Part shown: positions 40,867-49,649 of the stretch, one piece after another
Numbering within the stretch: position 1 is the first letter of the stretch
Layout of the letters: each line of letters opens with the position of its first letter
DNA from: an uncultured Oscillospiraceae bacterium
GTDB lineage: Bacteria; Bacillota; Clostridia; Oscillospirales; Oscillospiraceae
Assembly: GCA_934636655.1 (NCBI GenBank)
Contig: CAKUAS010000002.1
Span: 62,001-126,000, forward strand
DNA length: 64,000 bases
Reading direction: 5' to 3'
Program-made: the position numbers and the translations under genes
Notes under the pieces: model-generated
Databases searched by the model: none
What the model saw: only the letters and a program-made list of their open reading frames with translations
Told to the model about the DNA's origin: nothing

Positions 40867-40957
40867 GCGCCTGAGCTACAGCGCGCAAAAAGTCACGAAA
40901 AGACATAAAAAGCCATGCCGCAGGACTTTTTTTATTCACAATTATGTGTTAAAATCT

Positions 40958-41235
40958 AAGCTGACAGAAGCCGAGCCCCTGCCGCCTGTCACCGTCCCTT
41001 TTCGGCGCTTTTCGCCTTTTTCTTTTTGATGGGCGCCAGCCCATCTGCATCAAAGAAAGCCGAAAATCACCTGAAAATTGTCTGCCGACAGGTGCTTTGC
41101 AGTTTTGACAGAGCTGATTTTTGCTCAGGCAAGGCAAAGCCCGCAGGGAATACTTCCGTATTTTCAAGGGTTTTAACGCAGCATGAGTAAAAATCAGCCT
41201 GTCAAAACCGGTAGGTGTTCGGCTCCCGTCAGCTT
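40958..41235. repeat. R4 inverted-end element with an R3 unit inside
   Basis: AAGCTGACAGAAGCCGAGC at 40958 and the inverse of AAGCTGACGGGAGCCGAAC at 41235 form terminal inverted repeats of about 28 bp. Inside are GATGGGC-GCCA-GCCCATC and, at 41103-41207, an R3 unit in inverse orientation with ends GACAGGCTGATTTTT and its complement. It fills most of the gap before secA and holds no gene. Confidence 0.6.
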
Positions 41236-41274
41236 ATCTTGTGAAATTATCTTTACATACGAAAGGCAATGAAT

Positions 41275-44046
41275 ATGGGTTTCTTCAGTAAACTTTTCGG
41301 CAGCCATACCGATCATGAACTTAAAAAAATATACCCCATCGTCGATAAGATAGAGGCGCTCGAGCCGCAGATGCAGGCACTTTCCGATGCCGAGCTGCGC
41401 GCAAAGACCGCCGAGTTCCAGAACCGCTACGATAACGGTGAGGATCTCGACTCCATGCTGCCCGAGGCCTTTGCCGCGGTGCGTGAGGCCGCGTGGCGCG
41501 TCCTCGGCATGAAGCCGTTCCGCGTCCAGCTCATCGGCGGCATAGTCCTGCATCAGGGACGCATCGCCGAGATGAAGACCGGCGAAGGCAAGACCCTCGT
41601 TGCGGTCATGCCCGCCTACCTAAACGCAATTGCCGGCAATGGCGTACATATCGTTACTGTCAACGACTACCTCGCCCGACGCGACAGCGAGTGGATGGGC
41701 AAGGTGCACAGATTTATGGGACTTGATGTCGGTCTTATCGTCCACGGCCTCGATAACGAGGAACGCAAGGCGGCATACGCTGCCGATATCACCTACGGCA
41801 CGAATAACGAGATGGGCTTCGACTATCTGCGCGACAACATGGCGATCTATAAGGAAAGCCGCGTCCAGCGCGGCCACGCATTTGCCATTGTCGACGAGGT
41901 CGACTCGATCCTCATCGATGAAGCGAGAACGCCGCTCATTATTTCCGGTCAGGGTGATGAGAGCACCGATCTTTACCGCCAGGCAAACGATTTTGTCGCC
42001 GGTCTCAAGAAAAAAGTTTACGCCTCAACCGATTCCAAGGAGGAAGAGGACGAGAACCTCGACGCGGACTACATCGTCGATGAAAAGGCGCGTACCGCAA
42101 CGCTGACTGCGCGCGGCATCGCCAAGGCAGAGCGCGCTTTCGGCCTTGAAAACTATGCCGATATCGAAAACTCGACCCTCACTCACCATATAAATCAGGC
42201 GCTGCGCGCGCACGGTATCATGAAGCGTGATATCGACTACGTCGTCAAGGACGGTGAGGTGCTTATTGTCGATGAGTTCACCGGCCGTATCATGCTCGGC
42301 CGCCGCTACAGCGAAGGCCTGCATCAGGCCATCGAGGCAAAGGAGCATGTCGACGTTCAGCGCGAGAACAAGACTCTTGCGACGATCACGTTCCAGAACT
42401 ATTTCAGACTTTACGATAAGCTCTCCGGTATGACCGGTACGGCTGTCACGGAGGAAGAGGAGTTCGCCTCAATCTATAAGCTCGACATAGTCGAGATCCC
42501 GACCAACAAGCCCGTTGCGCGTATAGACTGGCCCGACGTTGTCTATAAGACCGAGGCCGGCAAGGATCGCGCGATAATCGAGCAGATAATTGCCTGCCAT
42601 GATAAGGGGCAGCCCGTTCTGGTCGGTACTATATCAATTGAAAAGAGCGAGTATCTCTCGAAGCTCCTCAAGGCTCGCGGCATAAAGCACAATGTCCTCA
42701 ACGCAAAGCACCACGAGAAGGAGGCTGAGATCGTTGCGCAGGCCGGTAAGCTCGGTGCTGTCACCATTGCAACGAACATGGCCGGACGTGGTACCGATAT
42801 CATGCTCGGCGGTAATGCCGAGTACCTCGCGAAGAACGATCTGCGTAAGGCGGGCTTTGCCGAGGAGGTCATTGCAGATGCTACCGGTTATGCAGATACC
42901 GACGATGAGGAGATACTCAAGGCTCGTGCGCTGTACGCCGAAAAGCTCAAGGAGCACAAAGCCGTCTGCGACGAGGAGGCCGAAAGAGTCAAGGCTGTCG
43001 GCGGACTGTTTATCCTCGGTACCGAGCGTCATGAGTCCCGCCGTATCGATAACCAGCTGCGAGGCCGTGCGGGCCGACAGGGCGACCCCGGCGAGAGCCG
43101 CTTCTATATTGCATTGACCGACGATGTTATGCGTTTGTTCGGATCCGAGCGCATGAGCAATATGATGGAGTCGCTCGGCGTTGACGAGGATACGCCGCTT
43201 GACCACAAAATGCTTTCCAACGCCATCGAGCAGGCACAGAAAACCGTCGAAAGCCGCAACTTCCAGACCCGTAAGAGCGTGCTTGAATACGATGACGTTA
43301 TGAACCAGCAGCGCAATATCATTTATGATGAGCGCCGTAAGGTCCTTGACGGCGAAGATCTGCATGAGAGCATCGACAAGATGATCTACGACTTCATTGC
43401 CGGCAGCATAAACGATGCTCTGCACGGCGGCACGCCGGAAAACGACGAGCATTTATCTGAAGTCATCGCTCCCTTTGAAAAGCTCTTCCTGCCCAAGGGC
43501 GCTGTTAAAATGGAAGATTTCAAGGGTACTCCCAAGGCGCAGAATATCATCGACCGTGTGTATGATATCGCAAAGCAGGTCTACGCAAAGCGCGAGGAGG
43601 AGTTCGGCGTATCTCCCGACGGTCAGCCTGTCATGCGCGAGATCGAGCGAGTTATCATGCTGCGTGTTGTTGACGAATACTGGATGGATCATATCGACGC
43701 TATGGCTGAGCTCAAGCGCGGCATCGGTCTGCGCGGTTACGGCAACGTAAAGCCTATCGACGCTTATAAGCGCGAAGGCTATGATATGTTCGAGGCCATG
43801 ATAAACGGCATCCGTGAAGAGACGGTACGCAGAATTTACACTGTCCGCGTCCGTAAAGAGCAGACGCTCGAGCGTAAGGCCGTTGCCAAAAATATGGCGG
43901 CCAATGTCGGCGGCGAAGCTCCGAAGAAAAAGCCTATCAAGAAGGCTCCGAAGCCCGGCCGCAACGATCCCTGCCCCTGCGGCAAGATGAAGGCCGACGG
44001 CTCGCGCAGACTTAAATATAAGGAATGCTGCGGCAGAAACGACTGA
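41275..44046 (+). CDS. secA: Protein translocase ATPase SecA
   Basis: Drives Sec-dependent export across the membrane. The 923-residue protein starts MGFFSKLFGS as usual and has Walker A EMKTGEGKTLVA, the DEAD-like DEVDSILIDEARTPLIISG, GRGTDIMLGGNA and QLRGRAGRQGDPGESRF. The C-terminus carries the SecB/lipid-binding zinc motif CPCGKMKADGSRRLKYKECC (20 residues). ATG 41275 has the better-spaced AAAGG; ATG 41269 also lies in frame. Confidence 0.97.
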   Translation: MGFFSKLFGSHTDHELKKIYPIVDKIEALEPQMQALSDAELRAKTAEFQNRYDNGEDLDSMLPEAFAAVREAAWRVLGMKPFRVQLIGGIVLHQGRIAEMKTGEGKTLVAVMPAYLNAIAGNGVHIVTVNDYLARRDSEWMGKVHRFMGLDVGLIVHGLDNEERKAAYAADITYGTNNEMGFDYLRDNMAIYKESRVQRGHAFAIVDEVDSILIDEARTPLIISGQGDESTDLYRQANDFVAGLKKKVYASTDSKEEEDENLDADYIVDEKARTATLTARGIAKAERAFGLENYADIENSTLTHHINQALRAHGIMKRDIDYVVKDGEVLIVDEFTGRIMLGRRYSEGLHQAIEAKEHVDVQRENKTLATITFQNYFRLYDKLSGMTGTAVTEEEEFASIYKLDIVEIPTNKPVARIDWPDVVYKTEAGKDRAIIEQIIACHDKGQPVLVGTISIEKSEYLSKLLKARGIKHNVLNAKHHEKEAEIVAQAGKLGAVTIATNMAGRGTDIMLGGNAEYLAKNDLRKAGFAEEVIADATGYADTDDEEILKARALYAEKLKEHKAVCDEEAERVKAVGGLFILGTERHESRRIDNQLRGRAGRQGDPGESRFYIALTDDVMRLFGSERMSNMMESLGVDEDTPLDHKMLSNAIEQAQKTVESRNFQTRKSVLEYDDVMNQQRNIIYDERRKVLDGEDLHESIDKMIYDFIAGSINDALHGGTPENDEHLSEVIAPFEKLFLPKGAVKMEDFKGTPKAQNIIDRVYDIAKQVYAKREEEFGVSPDGQPVMREIERVIMLRVVDEYWMDHIDAMAELKRGIGLRGYGNVKPIDAYKREGYDMFEAMINGIREETVRRIYTVRVRKEQTLERKAVAKNMAANVGGEAPKKKPIKKAPKPGRNDPCPCGKMKADGSRRLKYKECCGRND

Positions 44047-44055
44047 GGAAATATA

Positions 44056-44847
44056 ATGGCATTTACTGAAAACAGGCAGCACGGCTGCGTATACATGACA
44101 TCGGATAAGATAAGCGCAAAGCACATGTTCACAACGCGTATCGGCGGCGTTAGTGAAGGCGTATTTGCGTCGTGGAATCTTGGCGTGAACCGCGGCGACG
44201 ACGATGCTGCTGTTCGTGAAAACTACCGTCTCGCAGGTGAAATAATGGGCTGCAATGCCGACGATTTTGTCGTCACAAAGCAGGTTCACGGCCGTATAGT
44301 GTATCTCGCAACCGAGTCTGACCGGTACACAGTGGGCTCGGATGCGCGTATTGAGTGCGACGGCTTTGTCACGAATGTCAAGGGATTGCCGCTTATGATC
44401 TACATTGCCGACTGCGTGCCGGTGCTCATGCATGACCCCGAAGCGGAGGTCGTCGCGGCAGTACACTGTGGTTGGAAGAGCAGCGTGAAGGATATCCTCG
44501 GTGCGGCGGTCGAAAAAATGTGTGCTCTCGGGGCAAGTCCCGCAAATATCCATGCGGCGATCGGCGCAAGCATCGGTAAATGCTGCTTTGAATGCGACGA
44601 TGATGTTCCCGCGGCGGTCGAAAGCTATCTCGGCGGCGAGACCGACGGACTTTTCGAGAAAAAGCCCAACGGCAAAACGCATGTTGACCTTCGCGGCGCG
44701 AATGCGCGCAGACTCATGCAGCTTGGCCTTAAATATGAAAACATCGACGTGTCAACAGAGTGCACGATGTGCCTTCCGCAGAAATACTGGTCGCATCGCG
44801 CAACTGACGGCGTCCGCGGCAGTATGGCGGCGGCGATCGTACTTTGA
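44056..44847 (+). CDS. pgeF: Peptidoglycan editing factor / laccase-domain purine nucleoside enzyme
   Basis: A 263-residue YfiH/YlmD (DUF152) protein. Family members bind a metal with two His and one Cys and act on purine nucleosides or correct peptidoglycan composition. The metal ligands are visible in TKQVHGRIV, ADCVPVLMHD and VHCGWKSSV, with the C-terminal ECTMC...YWSHR. It lies 9 bp after secA and 10 bp before a lipoprotein gene, probably cotranscribed. Confidence 0.88.
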   Translation: MAFTENRQHGCVYMTSDKISAKHMFTTRIGGVSEGVFASWNLGVNRGDDDAAVRENYRLAGEIMGCNADDFVVTKQVHGRIVYLATESDRYTVGSDARIECDGFVTNVKGLPLMIYIADCVPVLMHDPEAEVVAAVHCGWKSSVKDILGAAVEKMCALGASPANIHAAIGASIGKCCFECDDDVPAAVESYLGGETDGLFEKKPNGKTHVDLRGANARRLMQLGLKYENIDVSTECTMCLPQKYWSHRATDGVRGSMAAAIVL

Positions 44848-44857
44848 GGTGCCCTGA

Positions 44858-46468
44858 ATGTCAAAGATAAAAAGAGCAATCGCGCTTGTGCTTGCGCTGC
44901 TTACGGTTCTATCGCTTGCGGCCTGCGGCACGGCCGACGATAAAAAAGATGATTATGTTAAAGGCCAGAGCGCCGGTGTCGATAAGCAGGCGCAGACCGT
45001 TGCGGCCGATGATGTTTTCACGCTCAACTGCAATAAGAGCTACAGCATGAATCCGCTCATCGCGACGAACACGAACAATCAGCTTGTGTGCTGCCTCGTG
45101 TATGAAAATATCGTAGAGGTCGATAACAGCTTTGCGGTCCAGCCGAATGTTGTCAGCGAATGGTCGACTGAGGACGGCTCGCACTGGACGCTCAAGGTCG
45201 CGTCGGGACATACGTTCCATAACGGCGCCGCGCTGACGGCGACGGATGTGGCCTACTCGATCCAGCTTGCCACGCGCACGGATCGCTTCAAGGGCCGCCT
45301 GAGCTATGTTGCCGGCTGCTCGGCAACGGATTCGGAGACCGTTACGGTCAATCTCTCTAAGAAAAACATGCTTTTTCCGGCGCTGCTGAGCATCCCTGTT
45401 ATCCAGTACGGTACCGGAAACCAGACCTATCCCGGAGGCTCGGGACCTTACCAGTACGCGGACGACTACAACAGCCTTACAGCGTTTTCAAAGTACAAAA
45501 ACGCGGCTACTCTGCCGCTCAAGACGATATATCTTAAGGAGTATGTCGGAACTGAGGAGACGATCTCGGCCTTTGCCGATTCACTCATCGACATCGTGCT
45601 CAACGACCCGAGCTCACCGACAAACGTCGGTTACGGCAGTGCAAACGATATTCGCAGCTATAACACGACGAATATGCACTATATCATTTTCAACTCCTAC
45701 AGTGCGGATTTCAAAAACGATTTTCTGCGCTTTGCGATGAACTACGCCTTTGACCGGGACTATATCGTCAGCCAGCTCGGCGGATACGCATCGGCGGCAA
45801 ATCTGCCGATAAATCCGGGCAGCAGCTTGTATAACGAAAGCTACGCAAGGCAGTTCAACTATGGGCTTAATAAGGTTCAGGAGATGCTCACAAACGCCGG
45901 AATGAAGGACTATGACGGCGACGGCTTTCTTGAGATTAAAAACGGCGAGACGCTTGTAAAGTTTGACCTCAATTTCCTCGTTTACAGCGGCAGCACCGTA
46001 AAGGTCAACGCGGCTAAGAAGTTCGCCGAAGATATGAAGAGCATCGGCTTGCAAGTTACGGTCAACAAGCAGGATTGGGATAATTACAAAAAGCTGCTCG
46101 AAGCCGGAAACTACGATATGTGCTATTGTGAGGTGCGCTTGAACGGCGACTTTGACCTGAGCAAGCTCCTCTCACCCGGTGCCTCGCTAAACTACGGTGC
46201 GGTTAGCGATACTCAGCTTGACGAGCTCATCACAGCCTATCTTTCAGCCGGAGACAGCGACAGAAAGACTGCCTGCGACAATATGTGTGCGTACATCGCA
46301 AACAAAGCGTATATCGTGCCGCTTATCTTTGAGCGGCACCAGCTTGTAAGCCACCGCGGCGTTATCGAGGGCGCGAAAGCAAACGAGAACAACCCGCTGT
46401 GCAATATCGAAAACTGGACAGTTAAGATCGAAAGTGTAAAAAAATCAGAGGATACGACAAAAAATTGA
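44858..46468 (+). CDS. Oligopeptide-type solute-binding lipoprotein (family 5)
   Basis: A 536-residue extracellular binding lipoprotein of the SBP_bac_5 (OppA/DppA) family. Signal peptide with lipobox LAAC (Cys about 23), then WTLKVASGHTFHNGAALTAT (20 residues), DVAYSIQLA, and PGSSLYNESYARQFNYGLNK. No permease or ATPase genes are adjacent, so it is an orphan here. GAGGTG lies upstream of the ATG. The nearby cdd and pgeF do not reveal the cargo. Confidence 0.88.
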   Translation: MSKIKRAIALVLALLTVLSLAACGTADDKKDDYVKGQSAGVDKQAQTVAADDVFTLNCNKSYSMNPLIATNTNNQLVCCLVYENIVEVDNSFAVQPNVVSEWSTEDGSHWTLKVASGHTFHNGAALTATDVAYSIQLATRTDRFKGRLSYVAGCSATDSETVTVNLSKKNMLFPALLSIPVIQYGTGNQTYPGGSGPYQYADDYNSLTAFSKYKNAATLPLKTIYLKEYVGTEETISAFADSLIDIVLNDPSSPTNVGYGSANDIRSYNTTNMHYIIFNSYSADFKNDFLRFAMNYAFDRDYIVSQLGGYASAANLPINPGSSLYNESYARQFNYGLNKVQEMLTNAGMKDYDGDGFLEIKNGETLVKFDLNFLVYSGSTVKVNAAKKFAEDMKSIGLQVTVNKQDWDNYKKLLEAGNYDMCYCEVRLNGDFDLSKLLSPGASLNYGAVSDTQLDELITAYLSAGDSDRKTACDNMCAYIANKAYIVPLIFERHQLVSHRGVIEGAKANENNPLCNIENWTVKIESVKKSEDTTKN

Positions 46469-46486
46469 GAAACGGAGAGGTGTCTT

Positions 46487-46870
46487 ATGACAGATAAGGA
46501 GCTTTTGGCGATCGCGAGAGAGGCGTCCGGCAGAGCATACGTTCCTTATTCCAAGTTCGCAGTCGGCGCGGCACTCGAATGCCGCGGTGGTCGAGTGTTC
46601 ACAGGCTGCAACGTCGAAAATGCCGCCCTGGGCGACACGATATGCGCCGAGCGCACCGCCTGCGTTAAGGCTATAAGCGAGGGATATCGGGACTATGTGC
46701 GTCTTGCCATCTACGCCGAGAGTCAAAATTATTGCATGCCCTGCGGCTCATGCCGCCAGTTTTTGTCCGAATTCAATGACGGCGAGCTGGAGATACTCTG
46801 CTGCAAGGCCGACGGAAGATATGTCAGCTACAAGCTGAAAGAACTCTTGCCCTATACATTTAATTATTGA
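46487..46870 (+). CDS. cdd: Cytidine deaminase
   Basis: Deaminates cytidine and deoxycytidine to uridine forms. The 127-residue homotetrameric-type enzyme has PYSKFAVGAALE, GCNVENAALGDTICAERTA with the zinc Cys and catalytic Glu, and CMPCGSCRQFLSEF with the other two zinc Cys. GGAGAGG precedes the ATG. It complements udk, tdk and deoD elsewhere in the window. Confidence 0.96.
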   Translation: MTDKELLAIAREASGRAYVPYSKFAVGAALECRGGRVFTGCNVENAALGDTICAERTACVKAISEGYRDYVRLAIYAESQNYCMPCGSCRQFLSEFNDGELEILCCKADGRYVSYKLKELLPYTFNY

Positions 46871-46871
46871 T

Positions 46872-47129
46872 ATGGAACTGGATCAACTGCGCGCCTTCAC
46901 CGCTGTGGCGGAGGAGAAGAACTATACCAGAGCAGGGGAGCGGCTGTACCTCAGCCACTCCACGATGTCCCGCGCCGTTTCCGCGCTCGAGCAAGAGTTC
47001 GGCGTGCGGCTTATAAGCCGCGATAACCGCGTCGTCGGGCTCACGCCTGAGGGCGAAAAGCTCTATGAGCTGGCGAAAAAGCTGCTTGATATGGCAAACG
47101 AGCTGGAAGAGGAAATGCATTCGAGCTGA
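46872..47129 (+). CDS. LysR-type DNA-binding domain protein without effector domain
   Basis: An 85-residue protein equal to only the LysR winged helix and the start of the linker helix: MELDQLRAFTAVAEEKNYTR (20 residues), AGERLYLSHSTMSRAVSALE and LTPEGEKLYELAKKLL. Full LysR proteins have about 200 more residues; none follow in any frame before the terminator. The start is 1 bp after the cdd stop, so it is made with cdd. It may be a truncated remnant or a stand-alone regulator. Confidence 0.85.
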   Translation: MELDQLRAFTAVAEEKNYTRAGERLYLSHSTMSRAVSALEQEFGVRLISRDNRVVGLTPEGEKLYELAKKLLDMANELEEEMHSS

Positions 47130-47177
47130 TTTGAGCCGATTTCACAAAAATAAGGCCGAAATTTCTGCGAAAATCAC

Positions 47178-47209
47178 AAAACTCCCCCTTGACATATAGG
47201 GGGAGTTTT
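47178..47209 (+). terminator. Terminator whose loop carries the rpsJ -35 box
   Basis: AAAACTCCCCC and GGGGGAGTTTT form an 11-bp stem; the loop is TTGACATATA. It ends the cdd transcript and overlaps the next promoter. Confidence 0.8.
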
Positions 47210-47217
47210 GATATTCT
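47189..47217 (+). promoter_or_regulatory. Promoter of the S10 ribosomal operon
   Basis: TTGACA (47189-47194), a 17-bp spacer and TATTCT (47212-47217). The -35 box lies in the loop of the preceding terminator. Predicted transcripts have a leader of about 300 bases. Confidence 0.8.
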
Positions 47218-47224
47218 ATTAAAG

Positions 47225-47525
47225 CGCCTGTGCGTTGCTGACGGGCGTATTATGCGATGAAGCGGGAGATTGCTCGAAAATCGAGGTAACTTCCGTGGAG
47301 TATGTCCGGTACCGACGCCATTTTCGGTACACAATCGGGCGGCTGAAGCGTACTGCACATGGTGTATATCACCTGTACGGTATCAGACCGGCTGAAAAAG
47401 CCGGTTTGTTTTTCGGACAGGGTTTGATACACATGGTTGAGTGTGCAAAAACTTCGCTTCATCCGTACGGGACATGAGGCGATCCCAATGACGCCGCAAA
47501 AACTGTACGAAAAGGAGAAAAACCA
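47225..47525 (+). promoter_or_regulatory. Structured S10 operon leader with attenuator
   Basis: The leader before rpsJ contains GTACCGA..TCGGTAC and other short stems and an intrinsic terminator-like hairpin at 47387-47413 (ACCGGCT-GAAAA-AGCCGGT then TTGTTTTT). This layout fits ribosomal-protein or growth-rate attenuation, as known for S10 leaders regulated by L4 in other bacteria; the binder here is not known. Confidence 0.6.
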
Positions 47526-47837
47526 ATGGCAAACAAGAACATGATCCGCATCAGACTCAAGGCTTACGATCATCAGCTGATCGACAAGGCTGCAGAGACC
47601 ATCGTTGAGGCTGCAAAGCGCACCGATGCACAGGTCTCCGGCCCCATCCCCCTGCCCACCAAGACCGAGATCGTCACCATCCTTCGCGCTGTTCATAAGT
47701 ATAAGGACAGTCGTGAGCAGTTCGAGCGCCGCACTCACAAGCGCCTGATCGACGTGATGAATCCCACCCAGAAGACGGTCGAGGCTCTTATGTCCCTCGA
47801 GCTGCCCGCAGGCGTTGAGATCGAGATCAAGCTCTAA
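47526..47837 (+). CDS. rpsJ: Ribosomal protein S10
   Basis: A 30S head protein and the first gene of the S10 operon, 103 residues. Typical stretches are IRIRLKAYDHQLIDKAAETI, VSGPIPLPTKTEIVTILR and RRTHKRLIDVMNPTQKTVEA. AAAGGAGA precedes the ATG. The str genes (rpsL, rpsG, fusA, tuf) that often lie upstream are absent; cdd and a small LysR gene are there instead. A 129-bp structured gap separates it from rplC. Confidence 0.98.
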   Translation: MANKNMIRIRLKAYDHQLIDKAAETIVEAAKRTDAQVSGPIPLPTKTEIVTILRAVHKYKDSREQFERRTHKRLIDVMNPTQKTVEALMSLELPAGVEIEIKL

Positions 47838-47966
47838 GCAAAATCCCACAAAACCCAAGTCAACGACCCATAGTCCGTAACTTGCGAATGCGGACGGGTT
47901 AAGTTGCCAGCCTCTGATCTTTAAAGATTAAGCGAGGCAACCAATAACCGAAGGAGGAAATATCTA
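47838..47966 (+). promoter_or_regulatory. Structured gap between rpsJ and rplC
   Basis: Two possible stems: GACCC..TCCG / CGGAcGGGTT at about 47868-47902, and GTTGCC..CCTC / GAGGCAAC at about 47903-47942 with a TCTTTAAAGA loop. Other genes in the operon are spaced by 10-20 bp, so this 129-bp gap is unusual. Confidence 0.45.
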
Positions 47967-48695
47967 ATGAAGAAAGCCATTATCGGCAAGAAGGTCGGCA
48001 TGACGCAGATCTTCGACGAAATGGGCAAGGTCATCCCCGTGACCGTCATCGAGGCAGGTCCCTGCGTCGTGACTCAGAAGATGACCGTCGAAAAGGAAGG
48101 CTACGAAGCCGTCCAGCTCGGTTACGAAGAAGTTACCGAGAAGCACATCTCCAAGCCCGAAGCCGGCCATCTGAAGAAGAACGGCCTCGGCATGCTCAAG
48201 CATCTTAAAGAGTTCAAGCTCGAAAACGCGGCAGAGCTCAACGTCGGCGACGTTCTGAAGGCAGACGTCTTCGCAGCCGGCGACAAGGTCGACGTTACCG
48301 GCACCAGCAAGGGCCACGGCTACGCGGGCGTTATCAAGCGCCACGGCGCACAGCGCACCCCCACCAGCCATGGCGGCGGTCCTGTTCACCGTCACGCAGG
48401 CTCCATGGGCTCCGGCACCGACCCCAGCCGCATCTTCAAGGGCAAGATCGGCGCAGGCCACATGGGCGTAGATCAGGTCACTGTTCAGAACCTCGACGTC
48501 GTCCAGGTAGATCCTGAGCTGAACATGCTCGTTATCCGCGGCGCTATCCCCGGCCCCAAGGGCGGCCTCGTTTATGTAAAGAGCACCGCAAAGATCGCAC
48601 CCGTCAAGAAGGGCGAGGGCGCTGGCATCAGCCTCAACCCGCAGAAGGCATCTGCTCGTGTCAACCCGCAGAAGGCTTCCGCGCGCAACAAGTAA
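47967..48695 (+). CDS. rplC: Ribosomal protein L3
   Basis: A 50S protein near the peptidyl-transferase centre. It has GKKVGMTQIFDEMGKVIPVT, GTSKGHGYAGVIKRHG and the RTPTSHGGGPVHRHAGSMGS loop. The normal part ends near residue 212; a further 30 residues include two copies of NPQKASAR and a Lys ending, making it 242 residues where about 210 is usual. GGAGG precedes the ATG. Confidence 0.97.
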   Translation: MKKAIIGKKVGMTQIFDEMGKVIPVTVIEAGPCVVTQKMTVEKEGYEAVQLGYEEVTEKHISKPEAGHLKKNGLGMLKHLKEFKLENAAELNVGDVLKADVFAAGDKVDVTGTSKGHGYAGVIKRHGAQRTPTSHGGGPVHRHAGSMGSGTDPSRIFKGKIGAGHMGVDQVTVQNLDVVQVDPELNMLVIRGAIPGPKGGLVYVKSTAKIAPVKKGEGAGISLNPQKASARVNPQKASARNK

Positions 48696-48714
48696 GGAAA
48701 GGAGAGTATCTTAA

Positions 48715-49338
48715 ATGCCTATTACTAACGTATACAACATGGCAGGTGAGAAGGTCGGCGAGATCGAACTCTCCGCAGCCATCTTCGGCATCGAGCCGAA
48801 CAAGTCTGTCCTTCATGACAGCGTCAAGAACCACCTGGCAAATTGCCGTCAGGGCACCCAGAGCGCACTCACCAAGGGCGAGGTCAGCTACACGACCGCA
48901 AAGCCCTGGCGCCAGAAGGGCACCGGCCGCGCACGCGCGGGCTACAAGGGTTCTCCCGTGTGGACTCACGGCGGCGTAGCGTTTGCTCCGAAGCCCCGCG
49001 ATTACAGCTACACCCTCAATAAGAAGGTAAAGCGCCTTGCTCTCAAGAGCGCACTGAGCGCACTTGCGGCAGAGGACGCGATCGTAGTTATCGACGATAT
49101 CAAGGTCGATGAGATCAAGACCAAGACTTTCAAGGCATTCCTTGACGCGGTCAATGTCTCCGGCAAGACCCTCGTCGTCACCGAGAGCGTTGACGAGAAG
49201 GTAGTTAAGTCTGCACGCAACCTCGCAGGCGTCACCACCACCATCGCAACCATTCTCAGCCCCTATATGATACTCAATAACCGCAAGCTCGTCGTTTCCA
49301 AGGCAGCGCTTGCAAAGATCGAGGAGGTGTACGCCTGA
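48715..49338 (+). CDS. rplD: Ribosomal protein L4
   Basis: A 207-residue 50S protein whose long loop lines the exit tunnel. It has GTQSALTKGEVSYTTAKPWR (20 residues) followed by QKGTGRARAG and PKPRDYSYTLNKKVKRLALK. In some bacteria L4 represses its own S10 operon, so the rpsJ leader is a possible target. Its stop overlaps the rplW start by one base. Confidence 0.97.
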   Translation: MPITNVYNMAGEKVGEIELSAAIFGIEPNKSVLHDSVKNHLANCRQGTQSALTKGEVSYTTAKPWRQKGTGRARAGYKGSPVWTHGGVAFAPKPRDYSYTLNKKVKRLALKSALSALAAEDAIVVIDDIKVDEIKTKTFKAFLDAVNVSGKTLVVTESVDEKVVKSARNLAGVTTTIATILSPYMILNNRKLVVSKAALAKIEEVYA

Positions 49339-49634
49339 TGAAAACCGCTTATGATATCATCATTCGCCCCATCATCACCGAGCAGTCCATGGAAGACCTG
49401 GACATCAAAAAGTACGCTTTTGAAGTCGCTAAGGATGCAACCAAGATCGAGATAAAGAAGGCCATCGAGGAGATCTTCGACGTCACCGTCATCAAGGTAA
49501 ACACCCTCAACGTCAACGGCAAGGCAAAGCGCACCGGCTCGTACCCCATGGGCAAGACCGCCTCTTGGAAGAAAGCCATAGTAAAGCTCAGCGAAGACTC
49601 CAAGAACATTGAGCTGTTCGAGAACATGGCATAA
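49338..49634 (+). CDS. rplW: Ribosomal protein L23
   Basis: A 98-residue 50S protein at the tunnel exit, where trigger factor and SRP dock. Typical are YDIIIRPIITEQSM, FEVAKDATKIEIKKAIEEIF and GKAKRTGSYPMGKTASWKKA. The ATG shares one base with the rplD TGA, giving tight coupling. Confidence 0.97.
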   Translation: MKTAYDIIIRPIITEQSMEDLDIKKYAFEVAKDATKIEIKKAIEEIFDVTVIKVNTLNVNGKAKRTGSYPMGKTASWKKAIVKLSEDSKNIELFENMA

Positions 49635-49649
49635 GGGGAGGATCAAAGA

